A stretch of DNA of 64,000 nucleotides, from assembly GCF_003672135.1 (NCBI RefSeq), contig NC_039512.1, positions 9,750,874 to 9,814,873 of the forward strand, read 5' to 3'. Each line of letters begins with the position of its first letter. The first letter of the stretch is position 1. The translations under genes were made by a program, and so were the position numbers. This DNA is from Ooceraea biroi. Lineage: Eukaryota; Arthropoda; Insecta; Hymenoptera; Formicidae. Under the pieces are notes generated by a model. The model did not search any database and had not been told where the DNA came from. It saw only the letters and a program-made list of their open reading frames with translations. Of the stretch, positions 12,471-25,444 are shown piece by piece.

Positions 12471-15400
12471 CGCGTGCACACATTCTTTTTGCAATATAAA
12501 GACTATCGCGTATACAAATCGACATGAAGATATCGTATTTACGTATGCAATATGCGTAAGTATTTCGACTAATAAGTCACTGTTTTGTTTTGCGGAATTA
12601 AGGTTGTATGTTTCATTGATCGAATAAATGCTTATACGTTATGTTTAATGTGTTTGCGTTATTTCTTTGCGCTATAAAGTTTAATCAGAATGAATTTATT
12701 TTGTAACGAACATTGTTAGTTATGTTTGGTATGTAAAAATCAGCTTGCAAAGTGTGATAATCTAGTTTTATTTTTATTTTATGAGCAAAATTAATAGATG
12801 TTTGCGGAAATTATTGTCAATTATCAAGTATTGTACATTTTAGAAATTTTTCATACGTGAGTGATTAAATAGGAAGCAACTTATTTATTTCAAAAAACGG
12901 ATACTTTTATAGTTAATTGTTTGTAAGTTCAGTGATTTTATAATCTTTTTATAATCTAGTCTTAATCCCAATTTTTCTCTTTCTTTCCACAAATAAACAA
13001 TAAAAATTGATTACCATTACTTTTAGCTTTACACTTTTTACTGTAATATTGTATATTTTCCCTTCATATTTATAATTTGTATATGTTTATCATTATTCTA
13101 GCATATCTTCATTTTAGCATAGAGAGAATGTAGATGTGGAGAAGATGAGAAAGAGAGAGACATGGAATGAAAAGGAGAAAGTGATAACATGCTTTATTTA
13201 ATAATTTACATGAGCGCACGCGCGTGCAGGAATAATAGATTTAACTGCAAAGAAAATAATCTCCAATATTGACTCATAAAATAAACAATGATATGTATTG
13301 ATCATGATTTTTAGTATGCTTTTGATTCTTTTCACTAAGAGTGGAACTCGCCATCTTTGCGTTTAGATCTATCAGATTTCAGAATTAATCTGAAGATGTT
13401 TCTGACTACGGCGATGGGCAGGTGCAAAAATCTAAATGCTTGTAAAAAAAGGAAAAAAATTTCAGAACAACAGGCGCATAGATATTTTATTAATCCAAGT
13501 TTGCGATATAGTTGTACCATGTAAGTACGTATACATACAGTACGTATACAGTAAGGTGTATACACAGAGACACTCAATAGCAAAGCGTTGAAGTGATAAA
13601 ACCGTAAACGGGATCCTGAGCGTCTTCGAACCTTCGTCGCTCGATTGCTCAACTGATCGAACGCTGTTTATGTGGAAAAAAAAGAAGCACCGGCGGAAAG
13701 CAATCATATTGATGTACGGGACGAATTCATGTGGACGCAAATACGGTCCATGAAGTTGGAGAAAAAAAAGGAGGAAAAAGCATGCGAAAAGCGTCAGTGG
13801 CCCATCCGTCGTTTTAATCTCTTTGTATCCCGCTGGGGAACTGTCGAGCGATTCCACCGTTACCACGATAAGCGACTCGAAACGATTTAGGAATGGACAT
13901 ACTCCGATCTTATTAGCTCCTTTTTATTAGTTTGCGTTAACACGTTACGAACGTGGATATTGGACGATCTCAGCGGATCTGATTTCGAGAAGGACGTTCG
14001 ACGTGACGTTTCGATTCTGCGATTTTATGTACGTACCAAATTAAGGTATCGTGGCCGGTATAAGTCATCTGCGGAGAACAGACGGAGGCTAGTGAAAATG
14101 ATTAATCAAACGAAATCAAAAGTGCTACGAGTACCTCAGCGTTCATTCATGTTGCAGCGTCGTCGACGAGAATTCACAGTGACGTGCGATCTCTCTATTT
14201 CTGTCTATACTTCTCTATCTTCCTCTACATTTTCGCCTTCAACACTTTATACCTAATAATCCATTTACTCGATTTTCTATACTCCTGTCTACTTCTCTAG
14301 CATTTCTCTCTTTCTCTCCTGCTCTTCTGTCTTTGTCTCTCTTTCTCTTGTTCCTTCTCTCTTTTCTATTTCTCTCCTTTCGTTTCTCTTTCCCTCTTTC
14401 TCCATTTTCAAGTACTTACTTCAATCGAAGGATTTAGAACAAGAGATTCTATTATTTGTAAGATACACAAAAGTTGATGAAACTTTGTGTTTAACAAAGG
14501 AATTTAAATTATATGAAAAAAGATTATATATATAAACTCATAAAAACATAAAAAAGATAATGAAAAATGTAAGCTAGGGCAGATCTTTTAAAAGTTACGC
14601 ATTCGATATTCGCGACAATTCCTCGCAAAATGCGCGGGAATAACTCTGTCGCTCGCCGCTACTGAACAATGCTGATTGATTGAGGTCAGATTCTTTATAT
14701 ATGCTGTACAGAACGTTCGGGAATTAAATAATCAGCACGAGTAAAGTTACATTTCATAGAATTGCTTCTCACTAAAAGATTATGTGAGTCTTATCTTATC
14801 GAGCTAAATTAGTTCGCTGGTCGAAAATCAGATATACATATACATGTATAAACGTCATTGAGGAAACTGTGAAATAGGTTGCATCTGTTCTATTTATTAC
14901 ATATTCTCTCGTATGCGTATCGTGATATTCAGAGATACGAAAAGATAAAAATATAGCTTCCGTCATTTTGACAGATGCAATTCCGGATAACGGACGAATT
15001 GAAATAAATGTAATAATCTCATTCATATTCAACGTACAGATTAAAGATGATGCAATTTTCAATGTAATTAGTACGGGTAAAGACTTTTGTTAAAAAACTG
15101 TATAGAGTCTGTTATTGATCTGTTATAAAATGGAGAATTTATCGAAGGAAATCAAAAAAGCTCTCTCTTTCTATCTTTTTCCTTTTTGTTCCCCTTCTTC
15201 AGAAAAGTATAAACAGCAACAGAATCAGATTATAAAATAAAATACATTATATAAAGAAGAAAATAGATAAAATATTCTACTAAATAATTATCAAAATGGA
15301 TAATCAAAAGAAAAAGCGAAACTTAAAACTTGACTTATCAAACTATCATTGCTATGTTTATATATTTCCGTTATTTTTAATATTTGATATTTGATTAAAA

Positions 15401-18400
15401 TTAAAAATTGAAATTGAAATTGAAATTATTTTATTGAAAACAAGAAAAAAGACACGAATGAACGTAATGGAAATTGGAAGTTGGTTAATGTTTTCACATT
15501 ACTTTTTTCATATCAACATGAAAGTATAGAAATACTAGTCAAAAATAAAGATAATGAAAAATTAAGAATTTACGACATTATACTTTACGACAATTATTAC
15601 AAGAATACTACAATACTAGTTACAAAGAAAAAAGAAGAAAAGAAAGAGAGAGAGAGAGAGAGAGAAAGTGAAGAAAGGAGGAAAAACATAGATAATTAAG
15701 AAAAGAGATAAAAAGATTCTCACATCCTTTCAAAAATTCTCAAATATATAATCAAAATATATGCAAACAATCGTTATTTTTAAAATTAGTCTCAGAAGTT
15801 TCATATAACCATATTTTTGCTCTTTTTAACAGACAAGAAAAGATACTTATTAAATATAGATTTGTCGATACTCTTATATTTTTCTATTACAACAATCGTT
15901 ATCTAAATTTGTCAAGTGCATATATTTACAATAGCGGCGTGCGCATAGTATTCCCGCAAAAAATTTAATTATTTGTGCCACAATTGTTTTTAAAACATTT
16001 CGTGTAAAAAGATCTCTTTTAAAAAAAAAACATTAAAATTATACCACATTGCATAATATTAATTATTTAAAAAAATTGATACTGCACACACGATTCAAAT
16101 ATACGTGCAATATTAAGTTAAATCAATCTGGATTTAACTCGATAAATAATGATTAAGCCTTATCACTTTGCTATCATTACGTAAATCTCGATAATCGATT
16201 TACTAATAAACGCAAAAAATGATTGATTATTGAAGCGATGTTCCATTTATTTTGGCTAAAAATCGACATCGAAGCTAATACAATTTCATAGAATCTAAAT
16301 TTCAATATTACTAAAACGCAAACGCGATAATTAAAATGATTTTCCGTATCTGAAAATTTACGGAATTATATAATATCAGTCTCCGTCTCACATTCAGAAT
16401 ATTGTGGCCAGCCCCTATTGATATTCGTAAGTACCGATTTTGTAAGTTCATCAAGGACGTTAAATTCCAACAAATCTAGGACAAATTCGAGACAACGAAT
16501 AGAATTATCGTGTTGAGAAATAAATACTTATTTCGGACAAACGTACTCCACTTTGAACAAGAGGTCGTTTGTTTGATATTTATTGGTGTTAGTTTTTCCG
16601 TTCAGTTTTTATACTTTAGACGCTAGCTCAGTTAGATATATACATATATAATTTTTACTTAAAAAATATGTTATAAAATTTTTACAATTATAATGTGTAT
16701 AATTATACATTAAAAATATATGACACCATAGATTTACTAAATATAAATTCACTTAAAAATGAGAAAATATGATAACAGTAAAATTAGATTTTTGCGAAGA
16801 ACTGTCAAATGGGCCAATTTTGTGAAATAGACTTAGTTATATATACATATATGAACTGTTTATATTAACTTTTATCGGATCTCGATCAATGTTCGACATT
16901 TTCGATATCATTTGGCCCGATTAAACGGGAATGATTCAAGTATTATCTTTTCGATAAGTCATTGCGCATTAACGAATGATCTAACCGTGGAGTTATTTTC
17001 TACGAATAATCGATATACTAATAATGACTTTGTAGTAATGTTGCGTTACAAGATTGTTGATAAAATGCGCCTGCAACGATATCACAGTTGGCAAAATTCA
17101 AATTGAGCGATACGCACAGCAAGGACCAGCAGAAACATGTAACAAAACCAAAAAGTCTGAAGTAGAAATTCAAGCAATTTTTTTCACCATTTTGCAACAT
17201 GAAATTTAACTATCAAATGCGAAACGCTAGTACATTGAAACGCCAAAACCTAGAAACCTAGAAAGGCTAATATATTGAAAAAATATCCAAGCTATATGAA
17301 TAATAAAACAATTTATTGATTTTTAATTGTAAGATGACTTGAATAGAAAAATAAGTAGGTATTTGAACTAAATAGAATTTCAACTGAATAGTTGAAAAGT
17401 TTTAATATAGAAATTTTAATAAATAAAAAAAATTAACATTCTTCATTGATTTCCAAATAATAATATACACATTTGTCACTTTTGTTTTATAATTAGACAA
17501 TGTTATTATAAATTAACACATTTTTATAGAGTATTAAAATATTTTCATAATTTTACTAATAATTTATTAATGTTAATGTTGAAGAGTTATTATACATATT
17601 CTACTAGATAGAATAAAAATAAGTAAATGCATACAGAGAAAAATGAAAAATTCAATAAAAATATCCAATGTCTCTTGTAAATAATAACTTTCTTTTGATA
17701 TTACATTCCATAAAAAATAAAGATTGCAAAGATAAAAGTATTGATAGTCTTTGTTAAAATTAATACAGGACTGATCGGAACAATGCAAACTATCGATTTT
17801 GCTATTTGATATTGTTATAGCTTTTTTTATATATATTGATTTTTATCTGATCCAATTAATGACTTTTACGTACAAGGAAAGATCAACAATGTATAATAGA
17901 AAGAAAAAGAATTTTCCAATTCGGACCAAAAACTAATTAATGTGTGATTGTAACTGTATGTGAATTGTTAAACGTATTTTGCTTGCAACCTTTACACTTC
18001 AAAATTAAATCAAAAATCTCATAATTTTTCGATGTTTTAACTCTTACTTAACATTTTTTAATTAAGTATTTTTATAATAAAAGGATTTTTAAAAAACTTT
18101 AATACTGCATAAAACTATAATACATATAAATTAATTATACACACATATATTGTTTTTTCATTGATCATTTTATTAATATAAAAGGATTTATTCTTTTAAA
18201 TCTATAATGATTAATAACATAATCATTTATTCAACAAAGCCATTATGATGATTCCATCGTTTGTTCAAAAAATGCCCAAATTTATTTGATAGATCAAACA
18301 TTGTGCTCAAAAATTATTTCATAAAATTAAAATAATGACAAAATTTAGTTTTTCTCGAAAATTTAATAAAGTTGTTTTGTATTAAGGAAACTCTTTTCTG

Positions 18401-21400
18401 AAGCATTTATTAATTTTATATAATATCATTTTTATACATTGCGGTATCACATTTTGGCACGTTACATCATCTTTTATTTCGCACTATTTGCCTAATTCAC
18501 GATTTATGTAAGAGTTTCCTCAACTTTCAACAAAAAGGAGATAGCAACGATATGTACATCCCTCGATTCAACGTACAAGACTAAAATGATGAGGTAGATT
18601 TATTCACAAGTAAACGTCTCCCGAAAGTGAACATACTAAGAAAAAGAATGCTGTTTCTTTTTAAAATTGCGTATTGACTCTTTTCTGATATATACATATT
18701 ACTGTTACCTTATTAATAAAGTTATGAGAGACAGACTTTGTACAATTTTATCCTCTGCTTTGGAATCTCATCGTCATGTTGGGGGGCTGGTCACACCATC
18801 TTGTAAATATTAATTAATCCCGTAGCCATTTCTAGATCTTCCTTCCTCTCTCCCTTATTTCTCTTCGATTTCTCTCTTTTTTTAAGATATATATATATAT
18901 ATATACACACATATATACATAGAGACACTACACATATACGTGTAATACATGTACGCATACCTATGACTATACTATGTACTGTACTATCGTGTGAGAAGGA
19001 CGCCTCACACTCTGTGCTATCATTTAAAATCTATCGTCCTATCTTTACTGTCTTTACATGTCTCTAACGACGTAGACGATATTGTTAGCGAACAAAAAAA
19101 TATTTATGACTATTGCTCTCTCTTTTACTCAAGAGGAGCGAAAGTTGCGAGAATAAAGGACATGAAGGATTTAGAGTAAAAGTGGACCAACTTCGTAATT
19201 TTCTAATGTTTATTTTAAAATAACGATTCCGCTAGAACGTTAATACTACACCGAGATACTAGCGGTTTATTAGCCTTCTCCGGCACTAGTAGTAATATTA
19301 ATGTTACTAGTAGCACTAATTTTCCGGTAATATCGATACCAGTATTAGTGCTTGCTAGTAGTTATACTTGAAGAAGATTATCACTTCTCGTTGGTAAAGT
19401 ACTGGTACTTTTTAATACTTGATAATATGCTTCCTTGATTTTCGCTGAATGGAATACATACTAGAATGACTATTCGCTGGTGTTTACTTTCCTGATATTT
19501 TACTAGAGCGTTACCAGTACTTTCTGCTAATATTTGCTGAAATCAATCACGCACGATAACGTAGATCAAGCATGTTGTTTGCGATGAATTCTTGGTACAT
19601 TTCTCTCTCTTTCTCTCTTTTTCTTTCTCTTTCTCCTCTCTACACACATCTCACAGTCATGTTACTAGAAAGAATGATCTAATTTTCTTCCCGCGTAAAA
19701 ATATGCTTGGTCTACGAGGATGAATCACTCAACCTAGAATCTAAAGTACTTTACTAGTAACCGTCATAAATAGCAATGAAGTCAAATGCCATCATAAAGA
19801 TCATGGACTTGGTCCAATTCTGCTCTGAACTTTTCGCATATAATTGCAAGCTCCGCCTCATCGACGATCTTCACTTACGAAAATGATAAGGGTACGATAT
19901 TACGCGTACGACAGAGAGAGAATCGGTGTGTTCCTTAGAAAACAGTTTTACGATTAAGATTACGAAGAGCCGGTTCCACAGGCAGCGAGAACAGACGCGG
20001 TTTACTCCGCAACATCTCGTTCCGCTGCAGAACCGTTCTCGGAGTTACGTTTAAGATAGTAAACTGTTACACGATGAAAGAGACTGTCGTCCTAGACTGC
20101 GCGAGTGTACCGCCAATATTTACAACCCAGGCAATATCCAAATCCAGGATGTTTGAACTGCGAGAACTCCCAAGAAAGTTGGAAATCAGGCGGAAATCCT
20201 TGCAGCGGAAGAGAAAAATCAAACTGTATGGACTTTGATTGTGTGTGACACAAATTGTCTAATTTATTAAATTAGAAAATTAAATTTATTAAATTAAAAA
20301 ATTCACTTGAATAAAATCTTCTTTTATTCAACGTAACAGCGTTAAATAGATCATTCTCACAAGGTTCTCTGTTCTATCTTGATTTAATGAGACTGGAAAA
20401 TATTTTACAAACTCCGGCAAGCAAATAAATAATCCAAAATTATACAAAAGTTATTCAATGGCGTTGACGGATCACGTGGTGTAGGATGATCAGTTCTGGG
20501 TTAATTAGTTAGCTGTGTTGGGACAGCAGGCGAAGGAACAGCACGTTGTATGTGAGTTTTATACCGTATAAGCGAAACATACAAACTGCTCGCCAGTAGA
20601 CGTACATACACGTGTATATATGTATTGTTATGTTATTGCCTAATAGCTACGAAATAGAATGTTATGAAAATTATTATCCGCAATTCCTTCCTCTCTCTCT
20701 CTCTCTCTTTTCTGCATCTTTACAACATTTATCTCCGAAGAATATCAAGGATTCATACATATATGTAGGTCTATACAATATATTATTATTATTTATGATA
20801 CATATTATTATACATCATATCATATTATATTTTTAATTGAAACCTGAAGTGGTTAAAGTAAAAAGAAGCTGACTGTATTGAACAAGATAAAAATGGATTA
20901 TGTCTTCAAATTTCTTATATTCTCAAGAAAGCAATGAGCAATTTTTTTACAAACCGGAATTTTCTCGTAAAAAAATGGAGGTACGTGTATATATGTAGGT
21001 ATCCATTGAAATTTGCATAGGCTAGAGGAAACCGAAATCGCTTTTGAAATAATAATCCCTCGTTTGTCACGTTATAGCTTTTGCATGTAGCAAAGTTACT
21101 AATTGCCTTCTGAAAAGAGTCGATCGATGTCGGAACGATTCTATTGTGCCGAGAGACAATAGCGTCACTCATAAAGGCACAAAGGCGCGATGTCTTAATC
21201 TAAGACATTATTACCCAACAAATCAATCAATTTACTACATTGTTTCCTATTCTTTGTTGCAAAGCATAAAAAGTCGTTGACAGTCTACGAGTTATTTCCG
21301 GATCTTGTTTCTTTTTGTAATATTTTTTCCGTTTTTTCTTTTAATATATTAATTCAACTCTTCTGTGTTATATTATGCTGTAACAACGGCATGTAAGGGT

Positions 21401-21429
21401 TACTTGTGATTTTTGATTAATTTGTGTGA
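12471..21429. other. AT-rich intergenic stretch without a recognised gene
   Basis: About 9 kb with no supportable coding exon. Simple repeats are the visible structure: CT-rich DNA at about 14290-14405, (GA)n at 15645-15666, (TA)n at about 18887-18905, CT-rich at about 19600-19645, and (CT)n at about 20691-20708. The block around 19230-19760 is unusually rich in ACTAGT-type words. ORFs in this stretch are short and show no signature. Confidence 0.6.
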
Positions 21430-22645
21430 TTAAGGGAGTATTCTAGTGTAGCATGTCAGAAAAATCGAATTTTTTTGGCATATTTTGCAAGTATATGGTA
21501 TGGAAAATATGTCTGCGAGAAGATTTAGCCCGATTCGCAAAATTAACAAAGTAATAGCACCTAATAGAAAATAACCTCTGGCGCGCGCTCGGCGGTTGGA
21601 CCGCGCGGCACACAACAGAGCATTGTGTTAGTATTTTAGGTAGGGTCGGAAGATCGTTATTCTTTGAAGGTCGTACATTTGAATTGGAGCCTTTGTATAG
21701 TACAGGTTATATAATACAATGAATCTCTAAATTCATTGATTTGGACTTTTGCTCCAAAACATCTCCATGCTGGCGTGAAAGTTGTTGAAATAGCAACATT
21801 CTTGGCAGTTATAATTTTCAATAAAGGATTTATGCCAATTTTAAAACTTATGAACGTGATGGGAGTTAGTATTGGTCAGCAAGCGGTGATGTACGCAACT
21901 CCCGGAACGAAGCTCGTATCACCCGCTCGGAGCGGCGCTCCACTAACTTCTCTCGAGATCAGAGAATGAATCGCAGGGAAGAGAGATCAGCTCTGCAGGA
22001 CTTCTACGAACAAGAGGAATGTCCCCTGTATGGCCCTGGACTAGCCGATTGATCGTAAGTAACATTATCTCTATGTAATCAGTATGAAAAACTTTAAACG
22101 TGTTTTTCTCGAAACCACGTTTTTCAAATTGGTTCCCATGATATCTCAAAAACCAGTTAATCAATTGACTCAGGCTTTTGCACACATCTTCAGTATATGT
22201 GTGGCTATAGCCCCTACCACAATCAAGTCGAAATATTGTTTTTTGGAATTTCTACAGCCCTTCAATGGTGAAAAAAATGGCACAAATCGAAACTTAATTT
22301 TCTCAATGAAGTCATGTTTTAAATTTTCAACATTTTTTTTTCATTCTGGTACCTGCTATAGCCACACTCATACTAATTAAGAATCTCTTTGGTTTTTTTG
22401 TTTCAGATGAGCAGAACAGCTGAAATCATGGGAACCATGGACCAACTTTTTTTTTCATGTTCTTATTTAATATCATGTGCAGCGCTTATTTATAGTTATT
22501 GTCTAATACAAAAATTTGGAAACATACACCAAATATGTATGAATAAGCAGGAAAAACCCTGCCTCAATAAACCTTATACTTTTTTCAAAAAAAATTCACC
22601 AAAATAGCATACAAATTCCGCTTTTACACTAGAATACCCCCTTAA
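21430..22645 (+). mobile_element. TTAA-flanked DNA transposon with transposase remnant
   Basis: TTAA target duplications (21430-21433 and 22642-22645) flank a 1208-bp element. Its ends are inverted: GGGAGTATTCTAGTGTA at the left, and the reverse complement of the right end reads GGGGGTATTCTAGTGTA (16 of 17 match). An ORF from 21736 encodes a stretch beginning FAPKHLHAGVKVVEIATFLA, and a second frame near 21963-22056 ends in CPLYGPGLAD followed by a stop. The two lie in different frames, so the coding region is frameshifted and much shorter than an autonomous transposase. From memory of insect proteins this resembles the C-terminal part of Kolobok/Mutator-like transposases, and TTAA duplications fit Kolobok or piggyBac. 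I judge it a deletion derivative; the superfamily is provisional. Confidence 0.75.
21736..22056 (+). pseudogene. Frameshifted C-terminal transposase fragment
   Basis: Two ORF pieces of what looks like one transposase C-terminus. The first (21736-21969) has PKHLHAGVKVVEIATF and NVMGVSIGQQ. The second, shifted in frame and readable from about 21963, contains ALQDFYEQEECPLYGPGLAD and stops at about 22056. There is no catalytic triad and no N-terminal domain, so it is inactive. It lies wholly inside the TTAA-flanked element. Confidence 0.6.
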
Positions 22646-23595
22646 ATTAAACGTCGCAATAAATTTCATTCTAATGATAGAAGAAATTTTCGGCTCGATA
22701 CTCAATCTAGATCAGAACACAGCGTACACGTAGTTTTATTCTACCCATGTTACAAATTACGTCATTATTCCACAAAATGTGGCCATCATTTCTGAATCGA
22801 TCCCGATAAATAAGAAATATAGCTGATATCAACGGTTATCACATCAATATAAATGATTATCATATCATCGCTAAAGAGTTTTTCGTGTCGCATTTCATCT
22901 GATGCACGCACTTCAACGATAATGTCGTAGCTTTGATCTAGTCCCTCTCGCCGCTATAAGAAATCTATGTATCATAATTATTTCGTGCTATTTGTCATTT
23001 GCTCCATTAGATTTCTTCTAATTTTTAAAAAAAGAAGGCAGAAATTTTTATAAGTTTTATATGCAAGTTAAGTAATTTACTTTAATTACATTGTTGTTGT
23101 TTCTATTGTGTTGCTACTAACATTATTACTACTGCTACCATTATTATTGTAGCTATTAATATTATTTGTATGATAGCTGGAAAGAAATTCGCATTTGAAT
23201 ATTTATGTTTAATAATACGATTCGTTCACGATAATGTTAGTGCGCAATATTTTGACAATAAATTAAGATTACAGATAATCATAAGTTTTTTGTCGTCACT
23301 TGTTGGGTTCACGTGTGTCAAATTAATAACAGTAATTACTAATAAAAGTTAAGATAAGTCACAATCATACAAACGGGCAATGTAACATTATCTCGATACG
23401 GAAAAAACTTTATTCATTCGTGTTTTTAATGAACAAACTGTCAATACGTATCAGAGAAAACGTCAGAGATTATTTGGAATATATCAAGGAACTGCCTCGT
23501 TGATCAAATAAATATAATTGAAAGGTTCAAAACGCGGTTTAGATATAAATCTGATGAAACCATACCCCGTAGGATCGCTACTATAAAAGAAATTA

Positions 23596-23829
23596 ATGCA
23601 CAGCGATGAAAACAAAATATACCGAGCGATCGCGTTCGTTAAACCAGCTGCTGGCTGTACATCGTTTATTTGCTGTGTCCTCGGATGTCGACAAGCGAGA
23701 AAACACAGATACGATATTTTCGCGCTGCCGAAAGAGATAAAAGACAAATTAACCCTTGACGTTTCGCACTTTCGATTGAGTTGTCGCGCGTATTTTCTTG
23801 TGAGCTTTTGCTACGTGCCAAAAAGTTAG
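23596..23829 (+). pseudogene. Possible THAP zinc-finger fragment
   Basis: This 77-codon ORF contains ICCVLGCRQARKHRYDIFAL followed by PKE. That resembles the start of a THAP domain (paired cysteines, a basic stretch, then the F-x-LP motif). The later Cys and His of the C2CH zinc site and the invariant Trp/Pro are not seen in this frame, and no second exon was found. It could be a relic of a THAP-containing transposase or chance. Confidence 0.25.
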
Positions 23830-24281
23830 TAAAAATATAACGCAGAACAAGAGAAATACGTTATATATGTAAATATGAAACTAAAAAGTATAATCTAATG
23901 AATTTATGAGACAACAAATAAAGGAAAAGTTTATCAGGAAATTTATGATATGTTAATATAGTATACTCTATAAAAAATAAATTATATATAATATACATAA
24001 ATAGAAATAATTTATAATATAATTTAAATTCAAATATAATATAATATAAATTATAATTTGTCTCTCCATTCTTCTCTTTCTCTTGTTTCTTCCTCAATAC
24101 TATACCAGTCGCTCTTTTATTAAATTATAACAATATACCTTATATTTCCAATAGCCGAATAATCTTTATTCGGTCATGTAAACATAGCGTCAGTTTTTCA
24201 CGAAATTTAAGTATCCCTACCCTAAATTTCACGTCAGTTTCAAGAGCGACAGGCGGGGCAACATCGATAACATAGTTATCT

Positions 24282-24467
24282 ATGTCGCAGCGGAATTTTT
24301 GCCGCGCCATTTTTTCATCACCCATGAGGAGGCGATGTCGAGAACGCGAACATGGGAGTATTGAAAAACATTTAAATCAATCACGATTAACGAGCAGCAG
24401 TGCGGAAAACAATCATCAAAGAAGACTTAAGTGGTACGGATGCAAGGCAATTTATCGTTTCAAGTGA
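24282..24467 (+). other. Exon-like ORF with good splice donor
   Basis: An ATG-initiated ORF (MSQRNFCRAIFSSPMRRRCR...) reaches a strong donor (TTTCAA|GTGAGTTTC) near 24463 just before its stop. The composition is basic and serine-rich. No partner exon and no family were recognised, so it may be a first exon of an unseen transcript or chance. Confidence 0.2.
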
Positions 24468-25444
24468 GTTTCTCTAAAAAGAATCCTAAAAATTATTCTA
24501 ACGTGTTAGTCTAATATTTATTTCAATTTTATCTTTGACTGCATATTAAGCTATTAGTTAACTATTAGTTAACATTAATTATGTTTCTCGAAATAAATGT
24601 CTTCTCTTTTTTTCTGTTTTTTGGAATCCTGTTATCGAAATAGTTAAATCATATAATTTGATATCAGTATTTAATAAAAATTCACGAAGTTATAAATTTT
24701 TTTGAACTAATACTTTATTCTATTCGACATCGATTGCTCGAACATGATTGATGACGGCTGCCAAAGAATTCTCTTCACGTCTTTTCACGTCAAGTTCTCA
24801 ATGCTTACACTTGTACGCATCGTTGTTAGATCAGTCTTCACGCTTCTGTTGCACCGATAGGTGTAATACTTCAATGTCCAAACTACGTTCAAAGTACACT
24901 CGAAATTAATCAGAATCGCAGATAAGACATATGTGTCTCGATTAGTGTATCAATATACGAAAAGAACTCGAGTAATATTGATCAACTTGAATTTTAAAGA
25001 GAAAGACTTAAGATCTGTGCGATTTTATACAAGAATAATATGTGTAGAGATAACATTTTTAGCTGTATTGCATAAATGTTTTTCTGTGTGTGAAATAAGA
25101 TTTTTTTCTTTTTTTTTATCATCTTCAGCAAAACCGTCTCAAATAAATAAATTGAGGAGAAACACTAATTCTAACGATAAGATAATCGTGAAATTTATTA
25201 AGGGATTATTTAAAAATCAATCATTCTCAAATCATTTCGATGTCAGATGTATCACTAAACGATATTATATATATTATACATATAATTATTGCACATATAT
25301 ATTTGTTACCTTTATTATATGTTAAAGCTTCGCTTTAATTAACACGACAAGAACTGCGGGATTATTGCAACAACGTCGACAGGGCCTCAATCAACTTTTT
25401 GAAAAACTACGGACGACATAGTGCTCTATTAAACTCGATGCATA

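Larger units (their letters stand above)
22646..25444. other. Intergenic region upstream of the maltase gene
   Basis: No secure gene. It contains the THAP-like ORF at 23596-23829 and an exon-like ORF at 24282-24467 (both listed). The maltase promoter should lie in its last few hundred bases, but I could not place a TATA box or start site confidently. Confidence 0.5.

Noticed and set aside
13335..13890. Overlapping ORFs on both strands
   Set aside because: Low-complexity basic or aromatic translations with no family signal.
16400..18800. GGCCAGCCCC near 16406 and an inverse GGGGGGCTGGTC near 18780 as transposon ends
   Set aside because: Similarity covers only about 12 bp and the flanks do not match; likely coincidence.
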